Origin: a virus
Length of the DNA stretch: 40,205 bases
Direction: 5' to 3' (one strand)
Virus record (IMG/VR): IMGVR_UViG_3300049218_000513
Location: 1 to 40,205 of that record
Shown: piece by piece, positions 32,590 through 39,491 of the stretch
Layout of the letters: each line of letters opens with the position of its first letter
How positions within the stretch are numbered: position 1 is the stretch's first letter
The notes under the pieces: generated by a model
Told to the model about the DNA's origin: nothing
Database searches by the model: none
What the model saw: only the letters and a program-made list of their open reading frames with translations
Translations under genes and position numbers: made by a program

Positions 32590-33090
32590 CTAAACCGAAA
32601 ATTTAATCCTCAGCGCAACAGCGATCATGCCGACGCCGTCGCCGTGCCAGCTCTCGGCCGTATGGTGGCTGATGCCCAGCTCGCGACCGATCTTTCGCCA
32701 GCTGTAGAGATGACGATCGTTCAACGGATGCACCAGCATTCTCCGGCCTATGACGCGCCGCAAAGCGACGCGCGTCACCGGGATCAGACTGATCCATGAC
32801 AGCGCTTCATCCATCTTCGAAATGCGCTCAGCCGATGGAAGCGCGGGTCGAGGCGTCGCCGTATGCCAGCCATAGGCTTCGATCGCCCCATGAACGACTT
32901 CGGGATGACCCGTCCGTAGATGCGTCGAGTGACCGCGCACGGGCAAGGTGAGCAGAACGCGGCCGGCATCCTCCAAACGCGCGACGACCAGCTCTTCCAG
33001 CGAAACGGAAGGCCGATCGTTGTGAGATCGATCTCGTTCCCAGCCGTTCCCAGCTTTTTCCCAGCTTCCTTCCCAGCTTAAGACATTCAT
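32590..33090 (-). CDS. DUF6362-family early protein
   Basis: 166 residues. From about residue 28 it matches the DUF6362 pattern: LEELVVARLEDAGRVLLTLP, HPEVVHGAIEAYGW, RPALPSAERISKMDEALSWISLIP, and the helix-turn-helix-like end WRKIGRELGISHHTAESWHGDGVGMIAVAL. Such proteins appear in alphaproteobacterial prophages; function unknown, but a DNA-binding role is plausible from the C-terminal part. The first 20 residues (SWEGSWEKAGNGWERD) come from GCTGGGAA repeats of the array described at 33036-33265, so the ATG at 33090 may be correct while the N-terminus is repeat-derived. Confidence 0.7.
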   Translation of the reverse strand: MNVLSWEGSWEKAGNGWERDRSHNDRPSVSLEELVVARLEDAGRVLLTLPVRGHSTHLRTGHPEVVHGAIEAYGWHTATPRPALPSAERISKMDEALSWISLIPVTRVALRRVIGRRMLVHPLNDRHLYSWRKIGRELGISHHTAESWHGDGVGMIAVALRIKFSV

Positions 33091-33265
33091 ATCATTATCC
33101 TATTAGGAATAGAGATATAGCTGGGAACGCTGGGAACGGTTTTTGACCCATATATGAAAATTCGCCAATGACGAATGAACATGCATAGGGGGAAACCCGT
33201 TCCCATGTTCCCACGTGGTACACGTCTGATATTGCGGGATTTTTCGTTCCCAGCTTGTTCCCAGC
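33036..33265. repeat. Iteron-like array of (G)TTCCCAGC repeats, candidate replication origin
   Basis: Eight near-perfect copies of TTCCCAGC or its complement occur at 33036-33044, 33046-33054, 33058-33065, 33070-33077, 33120-33128 and 33129-33137 (inverted), 33246-33254 and 33257-33265, plus two partial copies near 33199-33212. Within groups they are spaced 9-12 bp, about one helical turn. AT-rich stretches (33085-33119, 33138-33190, 33266-33297) lie between or beside them, in an otherwise GC-rich genome. A CCACGTGG palindrome sits at 33211-33218. The helical phasing suggests cooperative binding by one protein, as at iteron origins or operators. The array lies directly downstream of the helicase gene. 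Confidence 0.6.
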
Positions 33266-33298
33266 TTAGACAGGTCTGATTTGAAAGAATTATTGAGT

Positions 33299-35143
33299 CT
33301 AGGCAGATGACGGGTCATCGTCAAAACCAAGCTCTTCCGCGCTGACCCAGGTGCAGCGGCCCTTCAAACTGCCGACGCGAACCTGCATTTTGGGTTCGCG
33401 AGCACTCTCAAGTCGCCTGAGATCGTAGATCCAGCGATCGCCCTCCCAGCTTGTGCCAGCGAACAGCTTGCGCAGTTCGACAGCCCCAGGCGCGAACCAT
33501 ATGCCATTCCCGTGAGCAGCGCGAGGCGCTTCACGCCCGCGCGCATCCTTGGCCTCATTGTGGCGGATCACGCGCATGCCGTGGTTCGCAAGAACGGTGC
33601 GAGCCAGGTTGTCAGACACCTCAAATTCCAGATGGGAGTGCGTCTGCAGAACCTGACCGATCAGCGAGCCGATCTGCGCGCGATCCGTCGAGCGCGAAAG
33701 CTGCACGGTGCTGCTCATCAGATGCCGCACCATGCGCTTAGGCGCGTCCTCCATCAGCGTTTCCTCGGCGCCATGGATGAAGGCTTCCAGAGCGTCCACG
33801 CCTTCGCGGCAATCGCGCCCCGATGGCTTGCCTTCATGCGTCAGTATCCACCAACCAGCCAGCAGAGCGCCAATCTGGTCCATCTCCCGTGGCGCGGAGC
33901 CCGATTCGAGAAGCTGCGCCCTGAAAAGCGTGATCGATTCCTGGAACAGCTCAGAGCGTTCCAGGGCGCGACCCCAAAGCGACGGCCCTGCAGCGGAGAT
34001 GTCTTCGACCAGCTTTTTATGCGCGGTCTGATGATCCTCGCCGGCGGCCGCGCGGACGAGCTCGATCAGCGTAAAGCGCGAGAGATGTTGCGGCTGCATG
34101 TCGGGCGGCGAGATCGCGGCCATGACGATGCTGCCGGCGATCTGAAAGCTGCGCGCTTGGCCGTCGGCACCGCCGCGCGTGCCTTTCGTGCCTTCGCCAC
34201 CGCTGGCGGAGAGAACCATGTCCAACAGCACCCGGGCGCCGTGCTGATCCTGCCGATCGGCCGCTTCATCGATGTAGATAGGCATGGCGCGGCCGCTGAT
34301 CGACTGTTCGATGCCGGCCTTGCTGGTGTCGTTGCTATAATAGTGCAGCGGCGACGCCGCCTTCATCACGTTTAGCAGCGACGACTTTCCGGTCGCCATG
34401 CCGCCGAGCAGAAAGCCGGCCGGTCGCCAGCGAGCCGACGCGCCGTAATAGCCACAAGCGATCAAGCCCAGCACGGCGATCTCGCCGCCCGGCTTGCGAA
34501 AGTTCCACAGGGCTTGCAGGTCGCCTTGCAGCTGCAGGCCGACGCTTACGTCGCATCCATTCGCGGGGCGGGGAACAGGCGCGGCCGCCGCCCACACCTG
34601 GTTGCCGGTGCGCGTGCCCGGCTTTTCCCAGACGCCCTTGATCAGGATCGCGTCACCGCAATGAACCACGGGAAAACCGCCTTCGCCCGGCCACACGCCG
34701 GGTGCACGCAGCACGACGTGTTCACCATAAAGCCCTTGCTCGCCGCACTCGCGCTGCAGCCACTTCGCGGCGTTGTTGATCGCGAAATCGACGACGATTT
34801 CGACCTCGACCTTCTCTCCGTTCTCCTCACGCTGGACCTTCGCCTTTTTCGGGAACTCTTGTCGTAACCAGGCGTCGCTTCCCAGGAACAGGGCGAGCAG
34901 CTCATGCCGATTGCCCAGGGCGCGGGCGCCGAGCTGCCGCTTCTGCCCGCGCGCATCGAGAAAGTGGAAATGACCCTCGAGGTGGCCGAGACAGGTGAGA
35001 GGACACGGCAGCTTGTCAGGCGGTGATCGATCCTCTGGCGGTTTCGTCGGACCTCTGCCGCCGCCTCCACCATCGATCACTTGAAACGCCCGCCCGGCGC
35101 CCTCGATTGCGCTACGGACATTGCGCGTGCCTTCGTCGCTCAT
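33299..35143 (-). CDS. Phage replicative helicase (AAA+/SF3-like)
   Basis: 614 residues from the ATG at 35143, chosen because it follows the DUF4031 stop and removes a low-complexity N-terminal extension. Residues 50-235 include LGARALGNRHELLALFLG, RECGEQGLYGEHVVLRAPGVW and HCGDAILIKG. The ATPase core has Walker A GGMATGKS at 247-254, Walker B IYIDEA at 289-294, and a sensor/arginine-finger region SIVMAAISPPDMQPQHLSRF at 338-357. Such proteins are found with Toprim primases in prophages and are thought to unwind the origin. The gene ends next to the iteron-like array. Confidence 0.78.
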   Translation of the reverse strand: MSDEGTRNVRSAIEGAGRAFQVIDGGGGGRGPTKPPEDRSPPDKLPCPLTCLGHLEGHFHFLDARGQKRQLGARALGNRHELLALFLGSDAWLRQEFPKKAKVQREENGEKVEVEIVVDFAINNAAKWLQRECGEQGLYGEHVVLRAPGVWPGEGGFPVVHCGDAILIKGVWEKPGTRTGNQVWAAAAPVPRPANGCDVSVGLQLQGDLQALWNFRKPGGEIAVLGLIACGYYGASARWRPAGFLLGGMATGKSSLLNVMKAASPLHYYSNDTSKAGIEQSISGRAMPIYIDEAADRQDQHGARVLLDMVLSASGGEGTKGTRGGADGQARSFQIAGSIVMAAISPPDMQPQHLSRFTLIELVRAAAGEDHQTAHKKLVEDISAAGPSLWGRALERSELFQESITLFRAQLLESGSAPREMDQIGALLAGWWILTHEGKPSGRDCREGVDALEAFIHGAEETLMEDAPKRMVRHLMSSTVQLSRSTDRAQIGSLIGQVLQTHSHLEFEVSDNLARTVLANHGMRVIRHNEAKDARGREAPRAAHGNGIWFAPGAVELRKLFAGTSWEGDRWIYDLRRLESAREPKMQVRVGSLKGRCTWVSAEELGFDDDPSSA

Positions 35144-35154
35144 AGCCCAGTCTT

Positions 35155-35499
35155 TCACTCGCCAGCCGCTTTGCTGAGGGCTTTTTCGGTAAACCGCTTC
35201 TCGGCTTCGGCCGGCGGCAGCAGCGCGCCGCCATGACCCCGCCGCCAGGTGCTCATGCAGGCGCATTGGCGCAGCGTAATCTCCACGGCGCCGGCCGCGA
35301 CGGCCAGCGACCGCTTAGACAGCGCGATGTCGTAATGGCTATCGTGCGTTGGCGGCCCCTGATGCCACTTGCGGGCCACGCCGATCGCCGCCGCCATCGC
35401 GTGCAGCTCATCATCGGTATCGGCGATCATGTGCGACATCTTCATCCGCGCGAACCGCCCGAGCGGCCGCAGATACATATCGTCGACATAGACGGTCAC
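35155..35499 (-). CDS. DUF4031-family protein
   Basis: 114 residues from a GTG at 35499 that overlaps the preceding stop (GTGA). The family pattern is clear: VTVYVDDMYLRPLGRFARMKMSHMIADTDDELHAMAAAIGVARKWHQ, HYDIALSKRSLAVAAGAVEI. DUF4031 proteins are small phage and plasmid proteins of unknown function. The paired Asp and His residues could bind metal, but no reaction is known. It is 11 bp before the helicase start. Confidence 0.85.
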   Translation of the reverse strand: MTVYVDDMYLRPLGRFARMKMSHMIADTDDELHAMAAAIGVARKWHQGPPTHDSHYDIALSKRSLAVAAGAVEITLRQCACMSTWRRGHGGALLPPAEAEKRFTEKALSKAAGE

Positions 35500-35687
35500 T
35501 TCTGCAGCCTGACCGCGAGCTGGGCCATCACCTGCTCGATGCCCGGGCGATCGGGAGGAATCACGCCAGTACCGTCGCAGACATCGCAGGCTGGCGGCCT
35601 GCGCACCGTGACCATGCCCGGCCGAATGATGATCGACGGGTAGTAGGCGCCCATCTGCCCGCAGACGCGGCACGGTCTCACCCGCAT
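35496..35687 (-). CDS. Small zinc-ribbon-like protein (DnaJ-type cysteine motifs)
   Basis: 63 residues. Two Cys pairs are visible: CRVCGQMGAYY near residues 6-9 and CDVCDGTGVIPP near 34-37, the second like the CxxCxGTG of DnaJ zinc fingers. A Pro-rich segment and a short helix follow. Its ATG overlaps the end of the primase by 10 bp, and its stop overlaps the DUF4031 start. It may bind DNA or partner proteins during replication; function is inferred. Confidence 0.7.
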   Translation of the reverse strand: MRVRPCRVCGQMGAYYPSIIIRPGMVTVRRPPACDVCDGTGVIPPDRPGIEQVMAQLAVRLQK

Positions 35688-36727
35688 TCGGAAAACCCCA
35701 TCAGTGCATCGTTGAAATCGGAGCCGATCGGGCTGCGCGCCACGCGCACCTCCAGCCCGCGCGCCATTAAGGCATTCTGCCCGCGCACCAGCCCACGCCT
35801 GGCCTCTGGCGCGGTGTCGTTGTCGGCCGCGATCGTCACCCGCTTGATCTGATCCGGAAGGCCGATACGGGCGAGGTTCCCAAGGCTGACGCTGGCCAGT
35901 ACTCGAGCCTCGGGAACAGCCAGCGCGATCGACAGGCAGGTCTCGATCCCTTCGCCGATCACGATCAGATCGTCAGCCGGTGCATCGGCGAGGGACTTGC
36001 CGGAAACCCCGCGCCACAAGCGGATGCTGCCGCCTTGCATGCGTCCCAGCACCATCTTCGTCTTCTGCAGCGGCGCCTTGCGCCAGACGCCGGCACGATC
36101 GGTCGCGAGCCAGGTGCGATGGGTCGCCACATGCGCGCCGTCGGCACCGCTGATCGCGGCCACCATGGCCGGCCAGGTGCGCTGGCTCTCGACGTTATGG
36201 AGCGACGGGTGGAATCGCAGCGCCCGCGGCTGACGGCCGAGGCGCGACAGGTCGATGCCGCGCGCCTTCAGATAGTGGTCGACCGGAGTATCGGCGAGCG
36301 CGGGCTTGGCATGAAGCCAGAGCGCGAGAGCTGCCGCACGAACGCGGGCGAGTTGCTCCGTCTCGTCTTCCTCCGGCTGTGAAGGCGGCGGCGTCGCGGG
36401 ACGGGTCGGCGCGGCCGCGTCATTGCCCAGACCGAGCCACTGGCGGGCCCAGCGCAGCGCCTCACGCCGATCGCCGCGATAGTTGACGGCCGCCACCAGG
36501 TCGAGCGCATCACCCGTCTCGCCCGTCGCGAAATCCTGCCAAACGCCAGCCTTGGCGCCCGTCAGCCGCACGCCAAGGCTTCCGCCACGCTCGCCGGCGA
36601 GGCTGCCGCAGCGCCATTCCTGGCCGTCACGCCGGCCGGCCGGCAGCAGCTCGCGCGCCAGGGACGGCGCGCGGGCCGCCAGCATCCGCGCGATGGAGCC
36701 AGCATCGTGTTGATGCGTGGCTGTCAT
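35678..36727 (-). CDS. Phage DNA primase with Toprim domain
   Basis: 349 residues from the ATG at 36727 (TGATG coupling to the upstream stop). The N-terminal domain (QEWRCGSLAGERGGSLGVRLTGAKAGVWQDFATGETGDALDLVAAV) resembles the primase zinc-binding fold but lacks the usual Cys/His set. The Toprim core has VIGEGIETCLSIALA with Glu259 and Glu262, VTIAADNDTAPEARRG with Asp302/Asp304, and the end GSDFNDAL. It is expected to synthesise primers at the fork together with the helicase encoded downstream. Confidence 0.88.
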   Translation of the reverse strand: MTATHQHDAGSIARMLAARAPSLARELLPAGRRDGQEWRCGSLAGERGGSLGVRLTGAKAGVWQDFATGETGDALDLVAAVNYRGDRREALRWARQWLGLGNDAAAPTRPATPPPSQPEEDETEQLARVRAAALALWLHAKPALADTPVDHYLKARGIDLSRLGRQPRALRFHPSLHNVESQRTWPAMVAAISGADGAHVATHRTWLATDRAGVWRKAPLQKTKMVLGRMQGGSIRLWRGVSGKSLADAPADDLIVIGEGIETCLSIALAVPEARVLASVSLGNLARIGLPDQIKRVTIAADNDTAPEARRGLVRGQNALMARGLEVRVARSPIGSDFNDALMGFSECG

Positions 36728-36972
36728 CAGGCCGATCCCGCGCAGCTGGAGACCACAGCGGCTTTCCGCCGTAGCCTGCAGGCCGCCAGCGTGATGGCAT
36801 TCGCCAGCGCCAAGGGCAGACGCAGGTCGTGGCCCGGGCATTCGTCAGCGATCAGGATGCCAAGCGCCACAGCGAGATCGATGCCAAGGTTCTCGACGCC
36901 GCTTTCCAGCCGTAGCCGGTCCAGCAGCGCGCGGCCACGATCGAAGCTCTGAGGTGTGCAGTCCAGACTCAC
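36727..36972 (-). CDS. Small early protein of unknown function, GTG start
   Basis: 81 residues from a GTG at 36972 (GTGA overlap with the upstream stop). The composition is Leu/Ala-rich and helical (GRALLDRLRLESGVENLGIDLAVALGILIADE, LANAITLAACRLRRKAAVV). It is coupled both to the upstream HTH-like gene and to the primase. No motif is recognised. Confidence 0.65.
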   Translation of the reverse strand: MSLDCTPQSFDRGRALLDRLRLESGVENLGIDLAVALGILIADECPGHDLRLPLALANAITLAACRLRRKAAVVSSCAGSA

Positions 36973-37829
36973 GCAATTGCCCCGCGGAGGGAAGGCGTCA
37001 GCGCGAATGGCGGCATGCCGAGATCGGCGCGCTTCGCGTTGATCTTGTCTATCGGTAGCGTGCCGCGGCCCACCATGATTCCGCGCTGGCCTGCCCAATG
37101 GATGATCTCGGTCGCATTGGCCGGTACCGGCGTCGTCGAGACCGACTGCTCGGCGGGACCGCCGCGCGTCCAACGATGTGCACCGGCGAAAACTGTCACG
37201 CGATACGGGTTGATAGGGGGACCTGGAAGCGCGTTCACGGCGGCGATGATCTGCGCCATCGGCGCGCCGGTTTCATAAAGCGGCTGCGCCACCGCCAGAC
37301 GCTCCGGCGTCCAGGAATCGGGCGGTTTCAGCCGGGATTCGGGCGGCCGCTGCCAACCCTTCGTCGCCGCCATTGCGCCGATCTGATTTTTCGAAACCGC
37401 GATCTTCGAAGGCAGAGCGTTCAGTCGTAGTTCGATATCGCCGAGGGGAACGCCGCTCGTATAGGTCTCGCGCAATAGCTCCAGCCGCTCTGGCGTCCAT
37501 CGAGACGCACTCAAAAAAGCCGCCGGCGGAGCTTTCGGCTCCGCCGGCGCCGGGTCCCCACGCGACTTATTCCCGTGGGATCCCGAAGTCTGGGAGGAAA
37601 CGTCCAAGAAGTCCCCAACCGGCGCGTCATGCGACACGGGCGCCACCGGTTGGTCAGTCACCGGCGAAGCTGACACCTCCGCCGGGTGGGAATGCGGTGC
37701 CACGGTGGATTCGAGCCGCCGGAACTCCGCTTGTAGTGCGCCCGTGAAGTTCGCGATTGCCTGCGCCAGCTCAAGGCAGGCACGCTCAAGGCGATCGAGG
37801 CGCAACAATGGTGGCGATTGGTCGCTCAT
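36969..37829 (-). CDS. Tandem helix-turn-helix protein, possible GcrA/Myb-like DNA binder
   Basis: 286 residues from the ATG at 37829 (ATGA overlap with the GcrA-like gene). Residues 5-45 form a helical segment. A low-complexity Pro/Ala/Ser linker (about 50-108) follows and contains a terminator-like hairpin (see 37513-37549). Then come two similar units: 109-161 (RWTPERLELLRETYTSGVPL, then NALP) and 172-223 (SWTPERLAVAQPLYETGAPM, then NALPG, and RVTVFAGAHRWTR). The WTPERL-x-x-LY-x-G-x-P pattern resembles the first helices of GcrA and Myb/SANT-type domains. A third weaker unit may lie near 240-275. It may bind repeated DNA sites; the target is unknown. Confidence 0.7.
   Translation of the reverse strand: MSDQSPPLLRLDRLERACLELAQAIANFTGALQAEFRRLESTVAPHSHPAEVSASPVTDQPVAPVSHDAPVGDFLDVSSQTSGSHGNKSRGDPAPAEPKAPPAAFLSASRWTPERLELLRETYTSGVPLGDIELRLNALPSKIAVSKNQIGAMAATKGWQRPPESRLKPPDSWTPERLAVAQPLYETGAPMAQIIAAVNALPGPPINPYRVTVFAGAHRWTRGGPAEQSVSTTPVPANATEIIHWAGQRGIMVGRGTLPIDKINAKRADLGMPPFALTPSLRGAIA
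37513..37549 (-). terminator. Terminator-like hairpin inside a coding gene
   Basis: On the minus strand a 12-bp G/C-rich stem (plus-strand halves at 37521-37532 and 37538-37549, five-base loop at 37533-37537) is followed after two bases by six T residues (plus-strand A-run at 37513-37518). It has the look of a strong intrinsic terminator, yet it encodes the Ala/Pro linker of the tandem-HTH protein in frame. The T-run is also a T_TTT_TTG slippery heptamer in frame. Confidence 0.65.
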
Positions 37830-38269
37830 GCCGCGACCAGGCGCTTGATGGGCGTGAACGCGATCGCCCGATGTACGGCGCAATACGGCTCAGCCACGTC
37901 CGTTCGGGGCTCGCCGCAGTATTTGTGGGTCGCGGCCGCCGCAAACGCCCACATGGGCCAGCGGCAGCCGTCTGCAGGCGGCCGCTCACGTGGCGCGGGC
38001 TTCGGGATCGGCGCGGCAGCTGCCCGCTTCGCGCCATCCGGCAATTTCAGCGCCGCCGCCCGCTCCGTCTTGGAGGGCGCCTGCGCTTTCGGCGTCACTG
38101 AAGTCCGAATCGGGCTCGGCCGCGACGCGAGCTGGAGGCGATGCGCTTTCCCGACGACGGCATTCTTGCTGATGCCGAGAGCTTCGGCGATCGCGGATGC
38201 TTTCCAGTCCGAGTCCCACATGGTGCGGAGCTCGGAAATCATCAGCTCCGTCCAAACCGCGTCGCTCAT
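37826..38269 (-). CDS. GcrA-family transcription regulator
   Basis: 147 residues from the ATG at 38269 (ATGA overlap with the preceding gene). The N-terminal GcrA helix-turn-helix is clear: VWTELMISELRTMWDSDWKASAIAEALG, ISKNAVVGKAHRLQL. The linker is Pro/Ala/Lys-rich. The C-terminus has GCRWPMWAF, CGEPRTDVAEPYCAVHRAIAF, matching the conserved C-terminal element of GcrA, which contacts RNA polymerase sigma70. GcrA proteins activate cell-cycle genes at methylated GANTC sites in alphaproteobacteria. A phage copy may redirect host transcription or time early genes. Confidence 0.85.
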   Translation of the reverse strand: MSDAVWTELMISELRTMWDSDWKASAIAEALGISKNAVVGKAHRLQLASRPSPIRTSVTPKAQAPSKTERAAALKLPDGAKRAAAAPIPKPAPRERPPADGCRWPMWAFAAAATHKYCGEPRTDVAEPYCAVHRAIAFTPIKRLVAA

Positions 38270-38472
38270 AGGTCGCCTTTCGCGGGCCGCTTCGCGCGGG
38301 CTTTCTTCTTCGGTGAAACGGTGACATCGCGAATGACCGGCGTCTCGGTCCGCTCGCGCTCGATCGGCGGCGGCATGCGGATCACCCCACCACGCGCGAG
38401 CGTGTAGCCGGTGCTTGTGCGCAGCTGGTCGTGCAGCTGGGGGAACCGGCTGGAATCGAGACGCGCGCTCAT
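38266..38472 (-). CDS. Small basic early protein
   Basis: 68 residues. The N-terminal half has FPQLHDQLRTSTGYTLARGG, and the C-terminus is very basic (KKKARAKRPAKG), so nucleic-acid binding is plausible. Its ATG overlaps the stop of a 22-residue peptide ORF (ATGA), and its stop overlaps the GcrA-like start. No family is recognised. Confidence 0.55.
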   Translation of the reverse strand: MSARLDSSRFPQLHDQLRTSTGYTLARGGVIRMPPPIERERTETPVIRDVTVSPKKKARAKRPAKGDL

Positions 38473-38537
38473 GGGATCGCTCCGGCGGCCGGATCGTTGC
38501 CGACCCGGCCGCCTTCACCTACCGTTGGTGCTGTCAC
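38469..38537 (-). CDS. 22-residue peptide ORF, copy 1 of the GG-x-VGND motif
   Basis: GTG-started 22-residue ORF (VTAPTVGEGGRVGNDPAAGA plus two residues). Its stop overlaps the ATG of the 68-residue gene. The same peptide motif occurs at 39404-39472 and within the gene at 38765-38947. No clear ribosome-binding site precedes the GTG. It may be a leader peptide or an uncoupled remnant. Confidence 0.4.
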   Translation of the reverse strand: MTAPTVGEGGRVGNDPAAGAIP

Positions 38538-38556
38538 ACGACCGACGGAGGATTCT
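38480..38556. repeat. 77-bp direct repeat, copy 1 (leader of the small plus-strand gene)
   Basis: About 90 percent identical to 39415-39491. It ends in GGAGGATTCT directly before a TTG start codon on the plus strand. On the minus strand it encodes most of the 22-residue peptide. A weak promoter-like pair TTGCCG-17 bp-TACCGT is present. Confidence 0.85.
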
Positions 38557-38808
38557 TTGGCCGAACTATCGATGGCACGCGTTGCCGAAAATCTGGAAAT
38601 ACTTCGCGCCGAAACGCAGATGCTGAGCATCGTCGTTACCGGTCTACTGAGAAACGCGACGCCAGAAGCAAAAGCGTACGCAGTCAACCTCATAAATGAA
38701 GCCGCAAAAGCCGAACCAAGGTTCGCGCTGGACTTCCAAGGGGAGGAGTTGGCGAGGCAAGGCATCACTCGGCTGGCCTCTGACTGGATTGCGGTGCTGA
38801 CGCTATAA
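38557..38808 (+). CDS. Small plus-strand gene A, helical protein, TTG start
   Basis: 83 residues from TTG 38557, the position matching the ATG of the related gene at 39492. GGAGG precedes it by 6 bases. The sequence (AELSMARVAENLEILRAETQ, then LSIVVTGLLRNATPEAKAYAVNLINEAAK) is mostly helical with no known motif. It lies on the strand opposite to the operon and its 3' end overlaps the gene at 38765-38947 by 44 bp. Confidence 0.6.
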   Translation: MAELSMARVAENLEILRAETQMLSIVVTGLLRNATPEAKAYAVNLINEAAKAEPRFALDFQGEELARQGITRLASDWIAVLTL

Positions 38809-38947
38809 AAATATCCATTGCCAGCCTGTACTGCCGAAGCACCGCATCCCAGTCGTCACCTGGGACATAGGCCGCTTGCTGCTGGGTCACACCGCCGGCG
38901 GCTTCGTCATTGCCGACTTGGCCGCCTGCCGCTGTTACTTCATCCAT
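38765..38947 (-). CDS. Small early protein carrying the GG-x-VGND motif
   Basis: 60 residues from the ATG at 38947 (overlaps the upstream stop by 8 bp). Residues 5-20 (TAAGGQVGNDEAAGG) match the 22-residue peptides, and residues 20-28 (VTQQQAAYV) match the N-terminus of the neighbouring 155-residue protein (VTQQHAPHV). The rest (DDWDAVLRQYRLAMDIFIAS) is one helix. It looks like a fused version of the peptide plus the start of its neighbour. Confidence 0.55.
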   Translation of the reverse strand: MDEVTAAGGQVGNDEAAGGVTQQQAAYVPGDDWDAVLRQYRLAMDIFIASAPQSSQRPAE

Positions 38948-39407
38948 GACCGCGCGCCTCCCGACGCCCCAGGATGGCTTCGGCCCGCAGCACAACCAGC
39001 TTGACATCCACAAGGTCGGCCAGAGCCTTGGCCCGCTGCGGGTCGGAAAGCGGCGCGCCGGACAGATGCGCGGAGATCTGCGCAAATAGGTCCGCGACAT
39101 CGGCGCCCAGGCGGGCGACCTCGATGGCGAGGTCCGTCTCCGACATGGGCGACACGGGGATCAGCTCGTACCCTTGCGCCCGCGCCAGGGCGGCCGTCAC
39201 AAGCGGCTCGCCGGCGACGGTTTCGGCGTCCAGCAGCACATCGACCGGGACGTAGCGGTCGCTATGGACGTTGCCATAGTCGCTGGCGAGGCTGCGCGCC
39301 GCCCGCGTACAGGATGTCACGGCCTCGACGCCACCAAGGCGACCCACCAGGAGCTTCCAGGCCGTTTTGACTCTGGCATAGACGTGCGGGGCGTGCTGCT
39401 GCGTCAC
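38940..39407 (-). CDS. Phage regulatory-like protein, CII-like by position
   Basis: 155 residues from GTG 39407 (GTGA overlap with the peptide ORF). Residues 8-60 contain VYARVKTAWKLLVGRLGGVEAVTSCTRAARSLASDYGN, a helix-turn-helix-like region, followed by RYVPVDVLLDAETVAGEPLVTAALARAQGYEL. This type of sequence (PVDV-x-x-x-DAE-x-x-x-G-x-PLVT) recurs in phage regulators of the CII group. The C-terminal part is helical. It may control early genes; the assignment is moderate. Confidence 0.5.
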   Translation of the reverse strand: MTQQHAPHVYARVKTAWKLLVGRLGGVEAVTSCTRAARSLASDYGNVHSDRYVPVDVLLDAETVAGEPLVTAALARAQGYELIPVSPMSETDLAIEVARLGADVADLFAQISAHLSGAPLSDPQRAKALADLVDVKLVVLRAEAILGRREARGHG

Positions 39408-39472
39408 GGCGCGCCTCCGGCGGCCAGGTCGTTGCCGACCCGGCCGCCTTCACCTACCGTTGGAGCTTCCAC
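39404..39472 (-). CDS. 22-residue peptide ORF, copy 2 of the GG-x-VGND motif
   Basis: GTG-started 22-residue ORF (VEAPTVGEGGRVGNDLAAGG plus two residues). Its TGA overlaps the GTG of the 155-residue gene. It is nearly identical to copy 1 at 38469-38537. Whether it is translated is unknown. Confidence 0.4.
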   Translation of the reverse strand: MEAPTVGEGGRVGNDLAAGGAP

Positions 39473-39491
39473 ACAACCATCGGAGGATTCT
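39415..39491. repeat. 77-bp direct repeat, copy 2 (leader of the small plus-strand gene)
   Basis: About 90 percent identical to 38480-38556, with 32 consecutive identical bases in its middle. It ends in GGAGGATTCT directly before the ATG at 39492. Confidence 0.85.

Noticed and set aside
33103-33330. 75-residue minus-strand open frame between helicase and DUF6362 genes
   Set aside because: Its GTSWER and TTWEHG segments come from the TTCCCAGC repeats, it overlaps the helicase end, and nothing else supports it.
37273-37500. -1 frame open after the T_TTT_TTG in the tandem-HTH gene as an alternative product
   Set aside because: The frame is Arg/Ala/Gly-rich with no protein-like pattern, unlike the chaperone extension, and the hairpin is upstream of the slippery run, not downstream.
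38480-38556. TTGCCG-17 bp-TACCGT as a promoter in the duplicated leader
   Set aside because: Only half the consensus positions match at each box; kept as a weak hint inside the repeat entry, not called as a feature.
38540-38768. Minus-strand open frame extending the 22-residue peptide upstream
   Set aside because: It is Ser/Ala-rich shadow of plus-strand gene A, which has a strong ribosome-binding site.
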